Shown: positions 29,625 to 41,716, counted from the stretch's first letter. The stretch is 64,000 nucleotides of DNA from Prorocentrum cordatum (GCA_963575745.1 CAUYUJ010003868.1:1-64000); one strand, 5' to 3'. Notes: a model not told the origin generated them from the letters alone. Translations and numbers: made by a program.

Positions 29625-30225
29625 CCCCCGCGCCTCGAATCCGCCTCCAGAGCACCCCTCCTGCTGACGACCGGCATCTGCACGCGCCTCGCGCCCGCAT
29701 GTGCCCGCGGACCACACAGAGTCGCGCCGCCGGTGCTGGCCCGCCACGCTCCGGCGCGACTCGCTATCCGCTTCCCAGTCGTCGAGCGTCCACGTTTCGA
29801 GCCCTGCCCGCCCGCCCGCCCCGCGGGGCGGAGCGACACGCGTTCCGCTCGCAAGGCCTGGCGTGTCGTTTGGGCTGCCGCCGCCGCGACACGCCAAGCA
29901 GAAGCTCTCGACCCTACGGTAGAGGGAAACAATTACTGAACACTCCCCCTCCCCTCCAAACTCAATGTTGGCACGCGCGGGGGAGACTGCGGTCGAAGTG
30001 CATCTCATCAGACCCACCGCCAACTTTGAACCTTGGGGGGAGGGGGAGGCGTTGACGGATGAATGTGGCATGTGTTCGCTAAATTGTTCCGAGGCCTGTA
30101 GTTCGGGGGAGGGCAGGTGACCACCTCACCGGTCACTGACAGCCTGCTGGCCCCTCTCCCCTGTCGCGCGGAGCGCGCCCGGAGGGCCCAGCGCCGACCC
30201 AAGAGATCCGCCCAGACCTCCAAGA
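29625..30225. other. GC-rich stretch without a recognised gene
   Basis: Open frames on both strands lack any recognisable domain. Nothing else is seen before the TATG array. Confidence 0.5.
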
Positions 30226-30227
30226 GT

Positions 30228-30276
30228 GTGTGTATATATGTACGTATGCATGTATGTACGTGTGTGTGTATGCATG

Positions 30277-30310
<34 letters not shown>

Positions 30311-30380
30311 TGCATGCATGCATGCATGCATGCATGCATGCATGCATGTATGTATGTATGTATGTATGTATGTATGTATG

Positions 30381-30414
<34 letters not shown>

Positions 30415-31072
30415 GTATGTATGTATGTATGTATGTATGTATGTATGTACGTACGTATGCATGCATGTATGTATGTATGTATGTATGTATGTATGTATAT
30501 AGTATGTATGTATGTATGTATGTATGCATGTATGTGTGTGTATGTATGTATGTATGTATGTATGTATGTATGTACGTACGTATATATGTATGTATGTATA
30601 GGTGTGTATATGTATGTATGTATGTATGCATGTATGCATGTATGTATGTATGTATGTATGTATGTATATATGCATGCATGCATGCATGCATGCATGTATG
30701 TATGTCTGTATGTGTGTATGTATGTATGCATATATGCATGCATGCATGCATGCATGCATGCATGTATGCATGTATGCATGTATGTATGTATGTATGTATG
30801 TATGTATGTATGCATGCATGTATTTATGTACATATGCATACAGGTATGTATGTATGCATGTATGTATGCATGTATGCATGTATGTATGCATATACGTGCG
30901 TACGTACGTATGTAGGTAGGTAGGTAGGTAGGTAGGTAAGGCAGGTAGGTGGGTATGTATGTATGTATGTATGTATGTATGTATGTATGCATGTATGTAT
31001 GGGTGTGTATGTATGTATGTATATATGTATGTATGTATGTATGCATGCATGTATGTATGTATGTATGTAGAC
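30228..31072 (+). repeat. TATG/CATG tetranucleotide array (~845 bp)
   Basis: (TATG)n with blocks of (CATG)n, (ACGT)-like variants and a short (GGTA)n block at 30913-30955. No in-frame stop arises in many frames, so apparent Tyr/Met/Cys and His/Thr/Ile proteins are artefacts. Confidence 0.98.
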
Positions 31073-31169
31073 TATTTATATAGCGATCTAGTCTCGCCAG
31101 GGCGGGTGTGTGTGTATACCCGGAGAGGCAATTCAGACCCGCCCATCTTGCGAGACTGTACGGCTTTTC

Positions 31170-31320
31170 GCCCCCTGGAAGCGAGGGATCCCACCAGGAT
31201 CCAAGTACATATTCCAACAGGACCCAATTCGGATTCCAGTGAGAGCCCAAGGGGATTGCAACATAAACCCAGCGAGATCCCAATCGGATTCCAAGAGGTC
31301 CCAATAGGATCGGATCATAG
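31170..31320 (+). repeat. Degenerate 'GGATCCAA/GGATTCCAA' words
   Basis: Irregular repetition of ATCCCA/GGATTCCA at ~20-bp spacing. Weak minisatellite. 31340-31795 holds no supported gene. Confidence 0.5.
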
Positions 31321-31795
31321 TAGGAGTCCTCTTCGATGAGCACAATCGCCCCCCCGCGGAATTATTCAATTCATAAGTTAGTTGCGGTGCTAAATGATAT
31401 CGCTCGGCGGTTCCCCCCTTCGGAAATTCATTATTCAATTTCGAGTGCTCTGGATAGCACTGGGAGGGTCTTACTTGTTTCTCTGGGTGTTATCTGCTAT
31501 TGTTGTTGTTATTATTGTTATTCCTGTACTCTCTGCTCCCGAACTTCTGCTTCACTGCGTTCCCGTCTCAATTCCGTCCTCCCTGTTTGCGTAGTTATAA
31601 GCTTGTTTTCTGTATCTGCTTCTCTTATGTATCTGCTGCTTGCTCGTCCAATCTCTTTTGTATCTGCTGCTTGTTCGTCCAGTTCCCGTCCTCTCTCTTC
31701 CCTATGGTCGCCCTGCCCGTCAGGTGATCGCCGCTCGGCTCTCCCGCAAGTCCAACGCGCGGCTCCTGGGCCAGGCCGCGAAGGCCCCCCGCTCA

Positions 31796-31965
31796 TCCCC
31801 TCCCCCCCCTTCCCCCCCCCTCCCCCCCCTCCCCCCCCCTCCCCTCCCCCCCCCCCCCCTCCCCCCCCTCCCTCCCTCCCCCCCCCCCTCCCCTCCCTCC
31901 CCCCTCCCTCCTTTTCCCTTCCCCCTCCTCCCCTCCCCCTCTCCCTCCTGCTCCCTCTTCTCCCC
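31796..31965 (+). repeat. C-rich CCCCCTCC tract
   Basis: Almost pure C with scattered T, ~170 bp. The sequence at 31965-32500 has no recognised gene. Confidence 0.97.
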
Positions 31966-32654
31966 GCGCGACCCGCGTCAGCAGCGACAGGCGACGTGAG
32001 CTCGCCTGCCAGGCCCCAGCAGAGCTTCAGGGTGTAGACGCGGTGCTGCGCGTGCGGCTCAGCCCTCACGAGACCCTCCAGAGCCTAGTCGCAGTCCTGT
32101 TCCTGTCGTCCCTTGCGTGGGCGCACCATGGGCATGCGCCGTGGACGCGCGGGTCCCTTAGCAGAGGGGACCCGGAAAGCCCCCAAACAGTGCGGTGACC
32201 ACACCGTCGGGTGAGTCAGTGGGGATTGGTGTTGGAGTTTGGGCCGTTCTCCGAGGACGTCTCGGGTGACGGGGCCGCCAAGGTCCCGAGCCTGCTCTGG
32301 GACGGGCCGTGCGGTGAGGCCTTTCGGGATTTCGAGGTCGCCGCACGGTCTGCCACCGCACCCGCAGTGGGGCTCCTGCGGGCTGCTCCAGTTTCGGAGG
32401 AGGGAGCTCTCAAGGGAAGTCGTCCCCTCGCCGAGATGGCAGCCCTCTTCTTCGCGGGGGGTGGGAGCTCCCAAGGGAGGTGGTTTCCTCGTCGAGGAGG
32501 CAGTTTTTCTGTTCGAGGAGGGAGCCTGTCTTCGTCGTCGTCATCGTCGTCGTCCTCTTCCTTGACGTCTTTCTTTTTCATATGATTTAAAGCAGGCCAC
32601 GTTGCTTGCAGCGACACATGAAAACATTATGAGGTAACGAATCGGACACCGCTC

Positions 32655-32818
32655 CGACAGTGACAGCGACAGTGACTGTGACAGTGCCAGTCCTCGTCCT
32701 TGTCGTCGTCGTTGCCGTGTTCGTCCTCATCGTCCTTACCGCCGTCGTCGTCGTCCTCGTCCCTCTCATCTTTGTCCTCCTTGTCGTCGTCGTCCTCATC
32801 TTAGTAGTAAGAGGGTTG
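32655..32818 (+). repeat. GTGACAGT then TCGTC/CCTCGTC repeats
   Basis: A short GACAGTGACAGTG run is followed by imperfect CGTCGTCCTCGT repeats. 32820-33230 has no recognised gene. Confidence 0.9.
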
Positions 32819-33239
32819 GTAATCACCTGGTCACGCGCCCCACGGACATCACCTGGTCGTGCGCAAGGCTTGAGATTGTTGGTACCCCTCTGGGTTGGCT
32901 GTAGGAGTGCTTTCGGAGAGAGGGCAAGTTGCGGTCGTCTCCTGGTCACGCGGGGAAGCTTTGCGGTTTTCAGTTGTAAGGCTCGATAAGTTCCAGGGAT
33001 TCTTCCGATCTTTATCACTCATATGGAGAGTTCGCAAGCTCGAAGAGTTCCATGGATTTCCTCGAGCTTTACTCCTTGCGGTTTTCAGTTTTTAATCTCG
33101 AGGGGTTCAAGGAGCTCCGCGCGGAAACCGGGATATTTCTTTAGGAGCGAGATGGATCCATCAGGATTCCTGAGCCTTCCTGGGGGATCCCAGGGAAACT
33201 AAAGGCATCCTGGAATCTTGGAAAGGGAGTTGTTCTACC

Positions 33240-33460
33240 GCTGCTGGCAGAAAACTGGGGGGGGTCACTGGGGGGTCCCAACCCGTCCCCCCCCCCTCGA
33301 AAACCGGGGGGGGGGATCACTACCAGTTCGAACCCCTCCCCCCCCCAGTCCATCATGAAAAGAGGGGGGGGTTCACTACCGGTTCGAACCTCCCCCCTCG
33401 AAAACCGGGGGGTGTCATTACCGGTTCGACCCCCCCCCCCCCCTCGCCGCCGGCAAACGA
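33240..33460 (-). repeat. Left arm: ~50-bp GAACCGGTAGTGACCCC unit, inverted
   Basis: At least four copies of CACTACCGGTTCGAACC with flanking GAAAACCGGGGGG. They are the reverse complement of the units at 34400-34640. Confidence 0.9.
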
Positions 33461-33476
33461 TTCCCGCTCTTCGGGA

Positions 33477-34385
33477 CAGGTGGACAATGGTGGGGATACT
33501 GGGACAGTGGTGGGAACGGTGGTGGTAGGGACGGTGGTGCGGGGACAGTGGGACAGTGGTGCGGACAGTGGTGGGGACGGTGGTGGTGGGGACAGTGGTG
33601 AGGGGACAGCGGGACAGTGGTGGGGACAGTGGGACGGTGGTGCGGACGGTAGTGGTCGGTGGGGACAGTGGTGAAGGCGGTGGTGAGGACAGTGGTGGGA
33701 CAGTAGTACAGTGGGGAGAGTGGTGGGGACAGTGCGACAGTGGTGGGGACAGTGGGGACGGTGGGACAGCACAGTGGGACAGCGGCGGGGACAGTAGGGC
33801 AGTAGTGGGTACAGTGGGGACAGTGGGACAGTGGTGGGGACCGTGGGGAAAGTGGGGAGAGTGGGGACAGTGAGACACTGGTGGGTGGGGACACTGGTGG
33901 GAACAGTGGGGACAGTGGGACAGTGATGGGGACTGTGGGACAGTGGTGGGGGCGGTGGTGGTGGGGACAGTGGTGTGGGGACAATGGGAATGTGGTGGGG
34001 ACAGTGGTTGTGGGGACAGTGGTGAGGGCGGTGGCGAGGACGGCGGTGGGACAATGGGACAGAGGTACAGTGGGGACAGTGGTGGGGACAGTGGGGCGAC
34101 AGTGGGACAGCTCAGTGGGGCAGCGGCGGGGACAGTGGGACAGTGGGATAGTGGGGACAGTGGGACAGTGGTTGGGGCCGTGGGGAAAGTGGGGAGAGTG
34201 GGACCGTGGTGGGAACAGTGGTGGGGGCAGTGGGAACAGTGCGACAGTGGCGGGGGCACTGGTGGGGACAGTGGGGACGGTGGTGGGAACAGTGGGGACA
34301 GTGGTTGTGAGGACAGTGGTGCTGGGGACAGCAGGTGGGGGATGTGGTGCGGACGGTGGTAGGGACCCAGGAGTCGTTTGCCGGC
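33477..34385 (+). repeat. GGGGACAGTGG minisatellite (~900 bp)
   Basis: Dozens of imperfect 10-12-bp GTGGGGACAGTGGGACA units, with a longer-range repeat: the block at ~33520-33870 resembles 33930-34200. Confidence 0.97.
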
Positions 34386-34399
34386 GGTGAGCGTGGGGG

Positions 34400-34645
34400 G
34401 GGGGGGAGTTCGAACCGGTAGTGACCCCCTTCGGTTTTCTGGAGGGGGGGGGTTAACCGGGTTCGAACTGGTAGTGACCCCCCCCCGGTTTTCTTTGGGG
34501 GGGGGGTTTTGAACCGGTAGTGACCCCCCCGGAGTTTTCTGGGGGGGGAGTTCGAACCGGTGGTGACCCCCCCCGATTTTCCGGAGGGGGGGGGAGGTTC
34601 GAACCGGTAGTGACCCCCACCGGTTTTCCGGAGGGGAGGGGGGGG
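34400..34645 (+). repeat. Right arm: ~50-bp GAACCGGTAGTGACCCC unit
   Basis: Five copies of TTCGAACCGGTAGTGACCCCC with GGTTTTCTGGAGGGGG, mirror-oriented to 33240-33460. Together the arms make a large interrupted palindrome around the minisatellite. Confidence 0.92.
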
Positions 34646-34794
34646 TTAAGGAGGGCGGGGGGGGTTGCCGGAGGGAAGGGGGGGGAGCGGGGGGTTCCAG
34701 CATGGGGGAGGATTTTCGGAGGGGGGGGGCCCCCGCGTTACGGAGGAAGAGAGGGGGGAGTTTTCCACAGTAAAGCGGCGGTGGATCACGCTCT

Positions 34795-35770
34795 CTCAAA
34801 TCTTGAGAAGCCCTGGTGAAGCTTCAACAATCTGGGGAAGTCCCGAGGAATCCGGTGGAAACTGCAGGAATCCTGAGGAGTCGCGAAGACTCCTGGGGAT
34901 TCCTTCGGGTTCTGGAGAAGACCAGGGAATCGTTAAGGAATCCTCAATGATCTTGGACATTCTGTGACTCCCAAGGAAACGCGTGGACTCCAGAAAGGTT
35001 CAGAAGAACCCCGAATAACTTTGAAGACTCCTGAGGTTCCTGAGGAATGCTGAGGAACCCAGGGGAATCCTGCGGGCTCCTCATGATGCCTGAGGAGTCC
35101 TGAGGAGCCCTGAGGAACCCTGCTCGACCCTTGGGACTCCTGAGGATTCCTGGGGGGCCCAAAAGAATTCTGAGTTCAGAACCCTGAGGAATCCTGAGGA
35201 ATCCGACGGGTCCCCGTTGGATGTTGAGGAAACCAGAGAGGTCCCGAAGAATACTGGGGAGCCCTTAGGACTCTGAGGGTTCTGAGGAACCTTCGTGGGA
35301 ATCCGGAAGAATCCTGAGTGCAGAATCCAAAGGGAAACCACACGAACCCTGACGAATCTCAGGGATTCCTGATGGATCCAATGGAAATCGGGGGGGGCCC
35401 GGGGAAGCGTGAAACATTTGTGAGGAAGCGTGATAGGGGTCGTACGGAGACCAGTGGGTTCATGAGCAATTGACGAGAATCCGCTGGCATCTGGTGGAAA
35501 CCGTTTGCGGTCCTGAGGAATTCTGCGGATTCCTGAGGAAGCCAGGGGGTCTAGACAAATCTTGGGAGGTCTTGAGGAATCTTGGGGAAGAGGAGCTCCG
35601 AGCAGCCCTGCGCATTCTTGAGAGCGTGTGGGAAATCCCCAGGATACGTAGGACATCTCGGGGAAGCCTGAAGGGATCCAACCTGTCCATGCAGAATTAT
35701 TGTGGAATCTTGGGGCTCCAGACGTTCCGAAGAGGCCCACAGGGGCCCCAGGAGGTTCCCGAAGTGGGAT
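34795..35770 (+). repeat. Degenerate 10-bp AATCCTGAGG minisatellite (~975 bp)
   Basis: TCCTGAGGAA/ATTCTGAGGA words recur throughout with substitutions and indels, densest at 34840-35200. No coding signal apart from repeat-driven frames. Confidence 0.92.
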
Positions 35771-35799
35771 GCGATAACAGAGGCCTGCGCGCTTGGGTC

Positions 35800-35862
35800 T
35801 GGCCCCCCCCCCGCGCCCCGCTACAGCTGCGCACCCCAGGTCACTACTGCGCAGGGACGCTC
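35800..35862. repeat. Possible solitary end of MITE family T1
   Basis: CCCCGCTACAGCTGCGCACC followed by AGGTCACTACTGCGC resembles the T1 right arm (GCGCACCAAAGGTCACTCTT). No partner end. Confidence 0.45.
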
Positions 35863-35899
35863 TTTGCGTACACATTGTGCGCAGTCGACATGGGGGATG

Positions 35900-36045
35900 A
35901 GAAGGAGGAGGAGGGAGGACGAGCGAGGAGGTAGGAGGGGAGGAAGAGGAGGAGTAGGCGGAGGAGGAGGAGGCGGAGGAGGAGGGAGGACGATGGAGGA
36001 GGAGGAGGAGGAGGAGGAGGAGGAGGAGGAGGCGGGTCGGGGAGG
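35900..36045 (+). repeat. GGA array
   Basis: (GGA)n with GCGGAGG and GTAGG interruptions. Confidence 0.96.
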
Positions 36046-36995
36046 AATAGGCGGCGCAGGATGGATACGCCCTGCTGGGGTCGGGCTGGGCTCTCTCGGA
36101 AGCCAGGGCACACATGAAATTGGCGTCGGGGCGCGCACGACGCGTTGGTGTTCGAGGCGAGCCCTATTCGCATGCACGTTGTTTGACATGTTGGGCGCTT
36201 CAGGCAGTGCGTTCGAGGGAGGTGCCTTTGCTATCTCGGCGGGAGTTCGGCGGGGGCAGCTCGGACTGTCGATGCCTCGGCGGAAGGCGGCGGACGTAAA
36301 AGCGAAACGCTAGTCCACCTTGTGGCATGGTCGCAATTGTTCGGTGTCCTCGCAGGGATTGGGGAGTTGTTGGGTAGTTGTAGTTTCCCCGAGGTGTTGC
36401 GGAAACTCGCGTGGGGAGAAGCAGTCCGAAGCAGTCGTTGTGTAAACCAGGGGCGAGACTCAACCGAATACGTTCCCACCCCACGTCGACCGTGAGCAGT
36501 CTCGCATCATCTTGGGTGGTTCGGGAGTGTCTGGGAGTTGACAGGGCATTATCAGAAGCCTCTCAAGGAAGTCTTTTGCGGGCACCATGACCACGCCAGT
36601 GGCAGCTCGAGCCCCCTCCTTCGAGCTTCAAGCTTCGGCCCTTTGCGTCCAAGAATGGGTGCGTCCCTCGGAACCTCCTCATCCTCCTCCGCCCCCCCCC
36701 CCCTCCTGCATGCATCACCTTGTTCAAAGAGCACCAGCTGCCATCAGCATGTAGGGGAGCACGGCACCAGCTGCGCTTCCTGCCACTTGCGTGCTTCCGC
36801 CTCCGCCTCCGCCTCGGCCTCGTCATCCTCGTCCTTGCTCCCGCTGCGGGCAAGGGGGCTGCCTGACCGCACTGGCGATGAGCGCGAGCCACGGGGGGAC
36901 GAAGGGCGCGGCCGTCGCCGTTCTCGTGGCCTCCCGAGCGGTCTTGCGGAGTGGTGTGGTACGGGCATCCAGTCGAGACCGTGCGGTTACAATCC
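36046..36995. other. Stretch without a recognised gene
   Basis: Mixed sequence with a short GCCTCC run at 36790-36815. Open frames lack domains or repeat homology. Confidence 0.5.
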
Positions 36996-36997
36996 CA

Positions 36998-37545
36998 GTA
37001 GGACACGCGCTGATCCCCCTCCCGCAGAATTCTATAGCTTTCTATTTTTTCAGGCGGAATTCAATAGGAGCTGTGTCGATCCCAGCCTCCCGTATAAGTA
37101 TGTAAGTTTGTCTTGGGCGTTCCTAATGGATTCTAAATGGAAGCGCTCCGATTCGAGCCTCCCGCCGACTGCTTTAACATTTTAGGCGTTTTCAACTAGA
37201 ACCCGTTAGGAATTCGCTGATCCCAGCCCCCCGCTGAATTCCCAGATATTTTCTGTGTTGTTCAATCTGGATGTTCAATGGAACTGTTCCGACCTGGGCC
37301 CCCCAACGAATTCTTTAACATGTCATGTGCTTTGACGTTTAAGCATAGTAGTTCAATCGGGAATATGCCGATCCCAGCCCCTCGCAGAAATATATAAGAT
37401 GTTGTTCGTTGTTCAATCGGAATTCAATAGGACATGCGCTGCTCCAAGCCTCCCGCAGAAAACTTTAATAGGTTATGCGCCCCCCCACTCAGAAACCATT
37501 AGGACATGTGCTGATCCCAGCCCCCCGCATACGGCTTTTATTGTA
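36998..37545 (+). repeat. Degenerate 70-100-bp tandem repeat (six to seven units)
   Basis: Recurrent CGATCCCAGCC(T/C)CCCGC, a T-rich part and TTCAAT(C/A)GGAA...AGGA words starting near 37005, 37075, 37155, 37215, 37290, 37365, 37440 and 37510. Heavily diverged. Confidence 0.8.
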
Positions 37546-37679
37546 CATTTGTTAGTCAGTCGGGATCCTCTAGAAGGTTTTCATACTTAGTGTGTGTGTG
37601 AGATCGTATTGATAGTATTCGTATTTTTCCAACCCTTCTGTGTGGTGAGTCCTTCGGTGCGTTGAGTCCGCGCTCCACA

Positions 37680-37735
37680 CCTCCCTCCTCCTCCTCCTCC
37701 TCCTCCTCCTCCTCCTCCTCCTCCTCCTCCTCCCC
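37680..37735 (+). repeat. CTC array
   Basis: (CTC)n immediately before the CAT array. Confidence 0.95.
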
Positions 37736-37794
37736 CTCATCTTCCTCCTCCTCACTTCATCCCTTCACTTCCTCCTCATCCACCCCTTCGCACT

Positions 37795-37874
37795 TCCAAT
37801 CACTACCATCATCATCGCCATCATCATCGCCATCATCGTCACCACCATCAACATCAGCACCATCATCACCATCG

Positions 37875-37915
<41 letters not shown>

Positions 37916-38068
37916 GTCGCCATCATCATCATCACCGTGGCCACCATCATGCTTATGACCATCTTCTCCTCACCCTCGGCATCATCACCTTCGTCGTCAT
38001 CATCGTCATCATCGTCGTCGTTAGAACCATCCATCTTCATACGCGTTATCACCATCATCATTCTCATC
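37795..38068 (+). repeat. CAT trinucleotide array
   Basis: (CAT)n/(CATCAC)n. It ends CCATCTTCATACGCGTTATCACC, which reappears at the end of the second CAT array near 47355. Confidence 0.96.
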
Positions 38069-38071
38069 ACC

Positions 38072-38215
38072 GTTTCGGCGCACACCTCACACGTTTCGTG
38101 GCCCCATAGGGAGATCCACTGATGCCCCAGTGGCGCAGTACGCATACGTACTCGGTACACCCCTCACGCGTATCGTGGCCCCATCGGCCCATTGGGAGCT
38201 CCAGTGAAGGCCCCA
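38072..38215 (+). repeat. 88-bp satellite, ~1.7 copies (partner 47390-47820)
   Basis: CACACGTTTCGTGGCCCCATAGGGAG and CCAGTG words match the units at 47390-47820. Both sets follow a CAT array. Confidence 0.85.
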
Positions 38216-38769
38216 GTCTCAGCATAGATGGGGCCGCCATCGACAACCATCGGGAATCAATGCAGAAACCATCCAGGAGTGCGACGCCCGCAAAGTGTGC
38301 CGCGCGTGCCATGGCACGCCAAATCCGCGTCAAATAATTATGCAGAAGTATATGGTCCAAGATTTTGCCGCACCGTGCGCTCTGAATTTGGCTTTTTACA
38401 GGGATGCTCGGCCTGCACACGTGTGGTATTACGTTATCCCCTGTCCTTGTCTAGCATCAATGCAAATTTGCCGCGGGGCGCCCGAACACGGTCTAGATTT
38501 CGCGGGGGGGGGGAGGATAGCATTGACCTTGGTTCGCGGTCGAGTGTGGGAGGGGGTATTTGTTAAGAAGGGGCAGTGGTGAACCCCTCCCCAAAGGGGA
38601 AGAGAGGTGTTAGATGAGGAAGTGTCCTGGACCACCTCGGCCCTACAGGGCTAGTGCCTGCGAGGTTCCGAGAATCTCACTGCGAATCGGCTCGTGTCAT
38701 ACCCCCCAGGCGGTTGCACATTGAGAGGCCCAGCGACAGTGCCTGGTGCATCGCGGCAACGATGGGACG

Positions 38770-39310
38770 AGACACGCGTCTCGCCTGATGCATCCCCACA
38801 ATCTGGGCGCGATCGGGCCAGTGGAATGCCTCGATCGACACCTCTTGGGTGGCCCAACTGCCGCGCCTGCTGCATCGCGGTCACCACGGGGCCCGGAGCC
38901 AGCACGCGCCTGCTGTTCAAGGGCGTTCCGCGTGAAACTCAGGAGGGGAAAAAACACACACACACACACTGGCACAATTAATCGTCGATTCCCAGAAAAT
39001 ATGGGAAGATATGGGAAATGGGGGGGAAGACAAGAACCCAGAAAACATGGGAAGATATGGGGAATTCTGTTATTTGTGTGTATTTATGTGTGTGCCCCTG
39101 GGCCCCTTCAGAAACGTCCCCACAAATCTTGGCGCGATCGGGACCCCTGGTCGACACGCCACTGGGTAGACCCACATGCTGCGCCTGCCACATCAGCGCG
39201 GTGAGCACGGGGCTCTGACATTTTATGCCCGTGCTCCGCGTGAGAGACATCCCCACGAGCTGGGCGCGAACCCACCAGCGGGTCCGTGGAACACCCCTGG
39301 TCGACAACGC
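38770..39310 (+). repeat. Three degenerate repeats around a dispersed repeat
   Basis: GCGCGATCGGG followed by TCGACAC, TGCTGCGCCTGC and GCGGT.ACCACGGGG occurs at about 38808-38900 and 39131-39218, with a partial third start near 39265 (GGGCGCGAACCCACC). The AATTAATCGTCGATT-type dispersed repeat sits between the first two. Confidence 0.75.
38939..39063 (+). repeat. Dispersed repeat, copy 2 (partner 10028-10142)
   Basis: A CACACA run, ACAATTAATCGTCGATTCCC and repeated ATATGGGAA words as in copy 1. Confidence 0.85.
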
Positions 39311-39319
39311 CCCGTCAGT

Positions 39320-40155
39320 GAGTTTGTGTGAGAGTGAGTACAGTCGGGGCGCTGAAGAAGGAACCCTTTTTGTGTGGGAGGGTCTCAGTGTTCCTCAGTT
39401 GTTCTACAGTTCGCCTTTGGTATGCCTTTGGTTTTCGATGGGGCATCGAAGCTGAACTTATGGAAGAAAGGGGCCTCGTTCCTAATTTGGGGTTCCTTAG
39501 GTCAACGCCCCAACTGTATCTGAGTGTGAATGGAACAGGGTAGGCATGCCCCTGAGTATGAGTGGCACGAGAGAGGGGCAGAACCCGTGGGGGTCCGGAT
39601 GTGTGGGTGGGTAGGAACGAGTTAGGGCGTGAGTAATTGTGAGTGTGGGTCGGTCTGGGCGTGGGTGGGTCTGAGTTTGAGTGCCGAGGGAGGGATGGAT
39701 GGGGCGGGTCAATGAAGCAGGCTGGGTCGCGGCACTAATAACACTAGCCCGTATTTAGGGTGGGTGGAACATAGGTACGCGTGGTCTAAACAGGGGTCGG
39801 TCTGGATGTGATTGCGTATCTGTGTGAGTGAAATTGAGCACAAGTGATTTTGAGTTTGACTGGGCCTGGGTCTGAGTGAGCATGGAAATGAATCTGAGTA
39901 TGAGTGAGTCTTGTGCGGGAGGATGCGGGAGGTGAGGAGGAGGAGGAAGAGGATGCGGAGGCGTTTCACGAATTTATGTAATCCAGTATTGTTGGCATGG
40001 GGCGCACAACTATGTTTTTTTTTCAAGTGGGAGTCGGTCTGAGTGTGAATGAGCATTTGTGTGAGCGAGGTTGACTACGGAGTGAGTTTGAGTATGGCTG
40101 AGCCTGGGTATGAGTGAACCTGGGTATGAGTGAGTCTGAGTATGAGTGAGTCTTG
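39320..40155 (+). repeat. GAGTGTGAGTCT-type degenerate minisatellite, three blocks
   Basis: Irregular GAGTNTGAGTG words at 39535-39700, 39800-39912 and 40025-40155, separated by unique sequence. Confidence 0.75.
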
Positions 40156-40349
40156 AGAGGGAGGCGGAGCCGAGGAGGAGGTGGAGGATGAGGAGGCGCG
40201 ATACGTCAGGATCTGGGGAATACGACGACGGCCCTTCCCTTGCGTTGGCGACGGCCTCCGTGCATTTGGCACTGCTTCTGGAGGTGGTCTCTGCAGCCAG
40301 GCCACTCCTCGTGGTCGCCGTTGTCCTCCCCCTTCTCCCCATGCTTCCC

Positions 40350-40465
40350 CGCCCCCCCCCCCTTCTCCCCCCCCCCCCCCTTCTCCCTCCCCCTCCCCCT
40401 TCTCCCCCTGCTTCTCCCCCTTCTCCCCCTTCTCCCCCTGCTTCCCCGCCCCCTCCCCCCACTCT
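40350..40465 (+). repeat. CCCCCTTCT/CTTCCCC tract
   Basis: Imperfect CCCCTTCTCC repeats with long C runs. Confidence 0.92.
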
Positions 40466-41330
40466 CTCTCCCCTCGGCTCGTGCCTCTCTGCGGCCGTCC
40501 TTTTCTCTGCGCGCCGCCCTGCTCTCTCTCTTCCATGCTGCCCGCTGCCTGCCCGCGGACCTCGCGCGGTGCCTTCCCCTTCCTGCACCACCCCGACGCG
40601 CTTTTGCTGTGCCCGCGTCGCCTTCCCTCCCAAGGGGGCGACGGGCGCTCAGAAGCTCGTCGGCGTGCGCGGTCTGGCCGTGCCGCCTGGGCAGCGATGT
40701 GTAACAGCCTTGGTTGCCTCGATACGCCCGTTTTGAAGCGCAACACGTCCCGTGTTCAAGAAGACGTCCGTGTCAATACGTCGCGTGCTGGCTCCACGCG
40801 TTGGGCCACGTTCTGGCGAACGTGTCGCGTCGAGGACCTACGTGTTCAGCCTACGTGTTGAGCTCCGTATCGGTACGCTACGTGTTGCGTGTTGCGTATC
40901 GGGGCAACTTGGGCAACAGCACATGTCTGTGCTGCATGTTCGATTCGGACGTGTGCCCGCACGGGGGCGCATCGTACGGGCATGTCCACCACGCAGCTCA
41001 CGCCCCGCTTGCCGCACATGGCCGTCCTCCCTGCAGCAGGGTTCCCGGAACGTTTTCTAGGGCACTGGGCGTCCGACAGTCCAGGTGTTGGCCTCTTATG
41101 TGGCGTCCCAGTGGAAAGCGGTTGAGCGCGCTCCAGTCGGTTGGGGTTTTCAGCGGGGAAAGGATGCCAGTTTTTTTTTTTGCGAGTCGCTCTTCCTCAG
41201 GTCCGACGCGTGTAGCCGTCTTGGGGCCAGGGAGTCTTGGTATCGACAGAAGTGGAAGCGGACACAGTGACAGTTTCCCAACTCTGCGTGCCACCCATAG
41301 CGATGACCTTGTCCCGCGCCCCTGCTGACG
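40466..41330. other. Stretch without a recognised gene; TACGTGTT-rich at 40735-40900
   Basis: CGTG/ACGTGTT words are frequent (about ten in 160 bp), perhaps a decayed minisatellite. No coding signal is convincing before the OTU exon. Confidence 0.5.
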
Positions 41331-41716
41331 AGGCCGCCGTGCACTGGCGGAGAAGAGCTCGCGAAGGTCACGAGGGATGGAGAGCAGGATCCGGGACAAA
41401 GGTAGCCTGGGCGGGCGATATCGGTGCTGGTCAAGCGCCGAGCAAGCCCAGCCACCTCACCAGCAGAGAAGATCACATCATGGAGGGCAAGGAGCTTCTG
41501 AGGCAACGCTGCATATTCCTGGGCCTCAGAGAACTGGAGATGGCTGATGACGGCAACTGCCAGTTTCGCGCAGTTGCGCAGGAGCTCTTCGGCTCGCAGG
41601 AGCATCATGGCTTTGTCCGCAAAAGAGTTGTCGAGCACCTGCGGGCCAGGTCAGCTGACTACAAGGCTCATTTCGCCGAAGGCGAGCTGGAAACTTATCC
41701 AATACGTTTCGCGTTC
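41330..41716 (+). CDS. Exon-like segment: N-terminal half of an OTU cysteine-protease domain
   Basis: Within a frame open 41237-41734, residues from MEGKELLRQRC onward read LRELEMADDGNCQFRAV, then AQELFGSQEHHGFVRKRVVE and HLRARSADY. This is the classic start of an OTU deubiquitinase: the Asp and catalytic Cys (codon 41558-41560) in DGNC-FRA, then the His-Val-R-x-x-V-V helix. The match stops after FAEGELETY. The remaining part (GTWGD-like) is found at 48600 on the same strand, so this is probably an exon followed by a ~6.9-kb intron. OTU proteases remove ubiquitin. The C-terminal catalytic His was not found in the window. The exon's 5' limit is uncertain. Confidence 0.75.

Noticed and set aside
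30126-31343. Long His/Thr/Ile or Tyr/Met/Cys proteins
   Set aside because: They are translations of the TATG/CATG array, which lacks stops in several frames.
32211-32585. Short Ser-rich protein
   Set aside because: The frame runs into a CGTCGT repeat. No domain.
33141-34799. 552-residue Pro/His/Cys-rich minus-strand protein
   Set aside because: It is the complement of the GGGGACAGTGG minisatellite and its palindromic arms.
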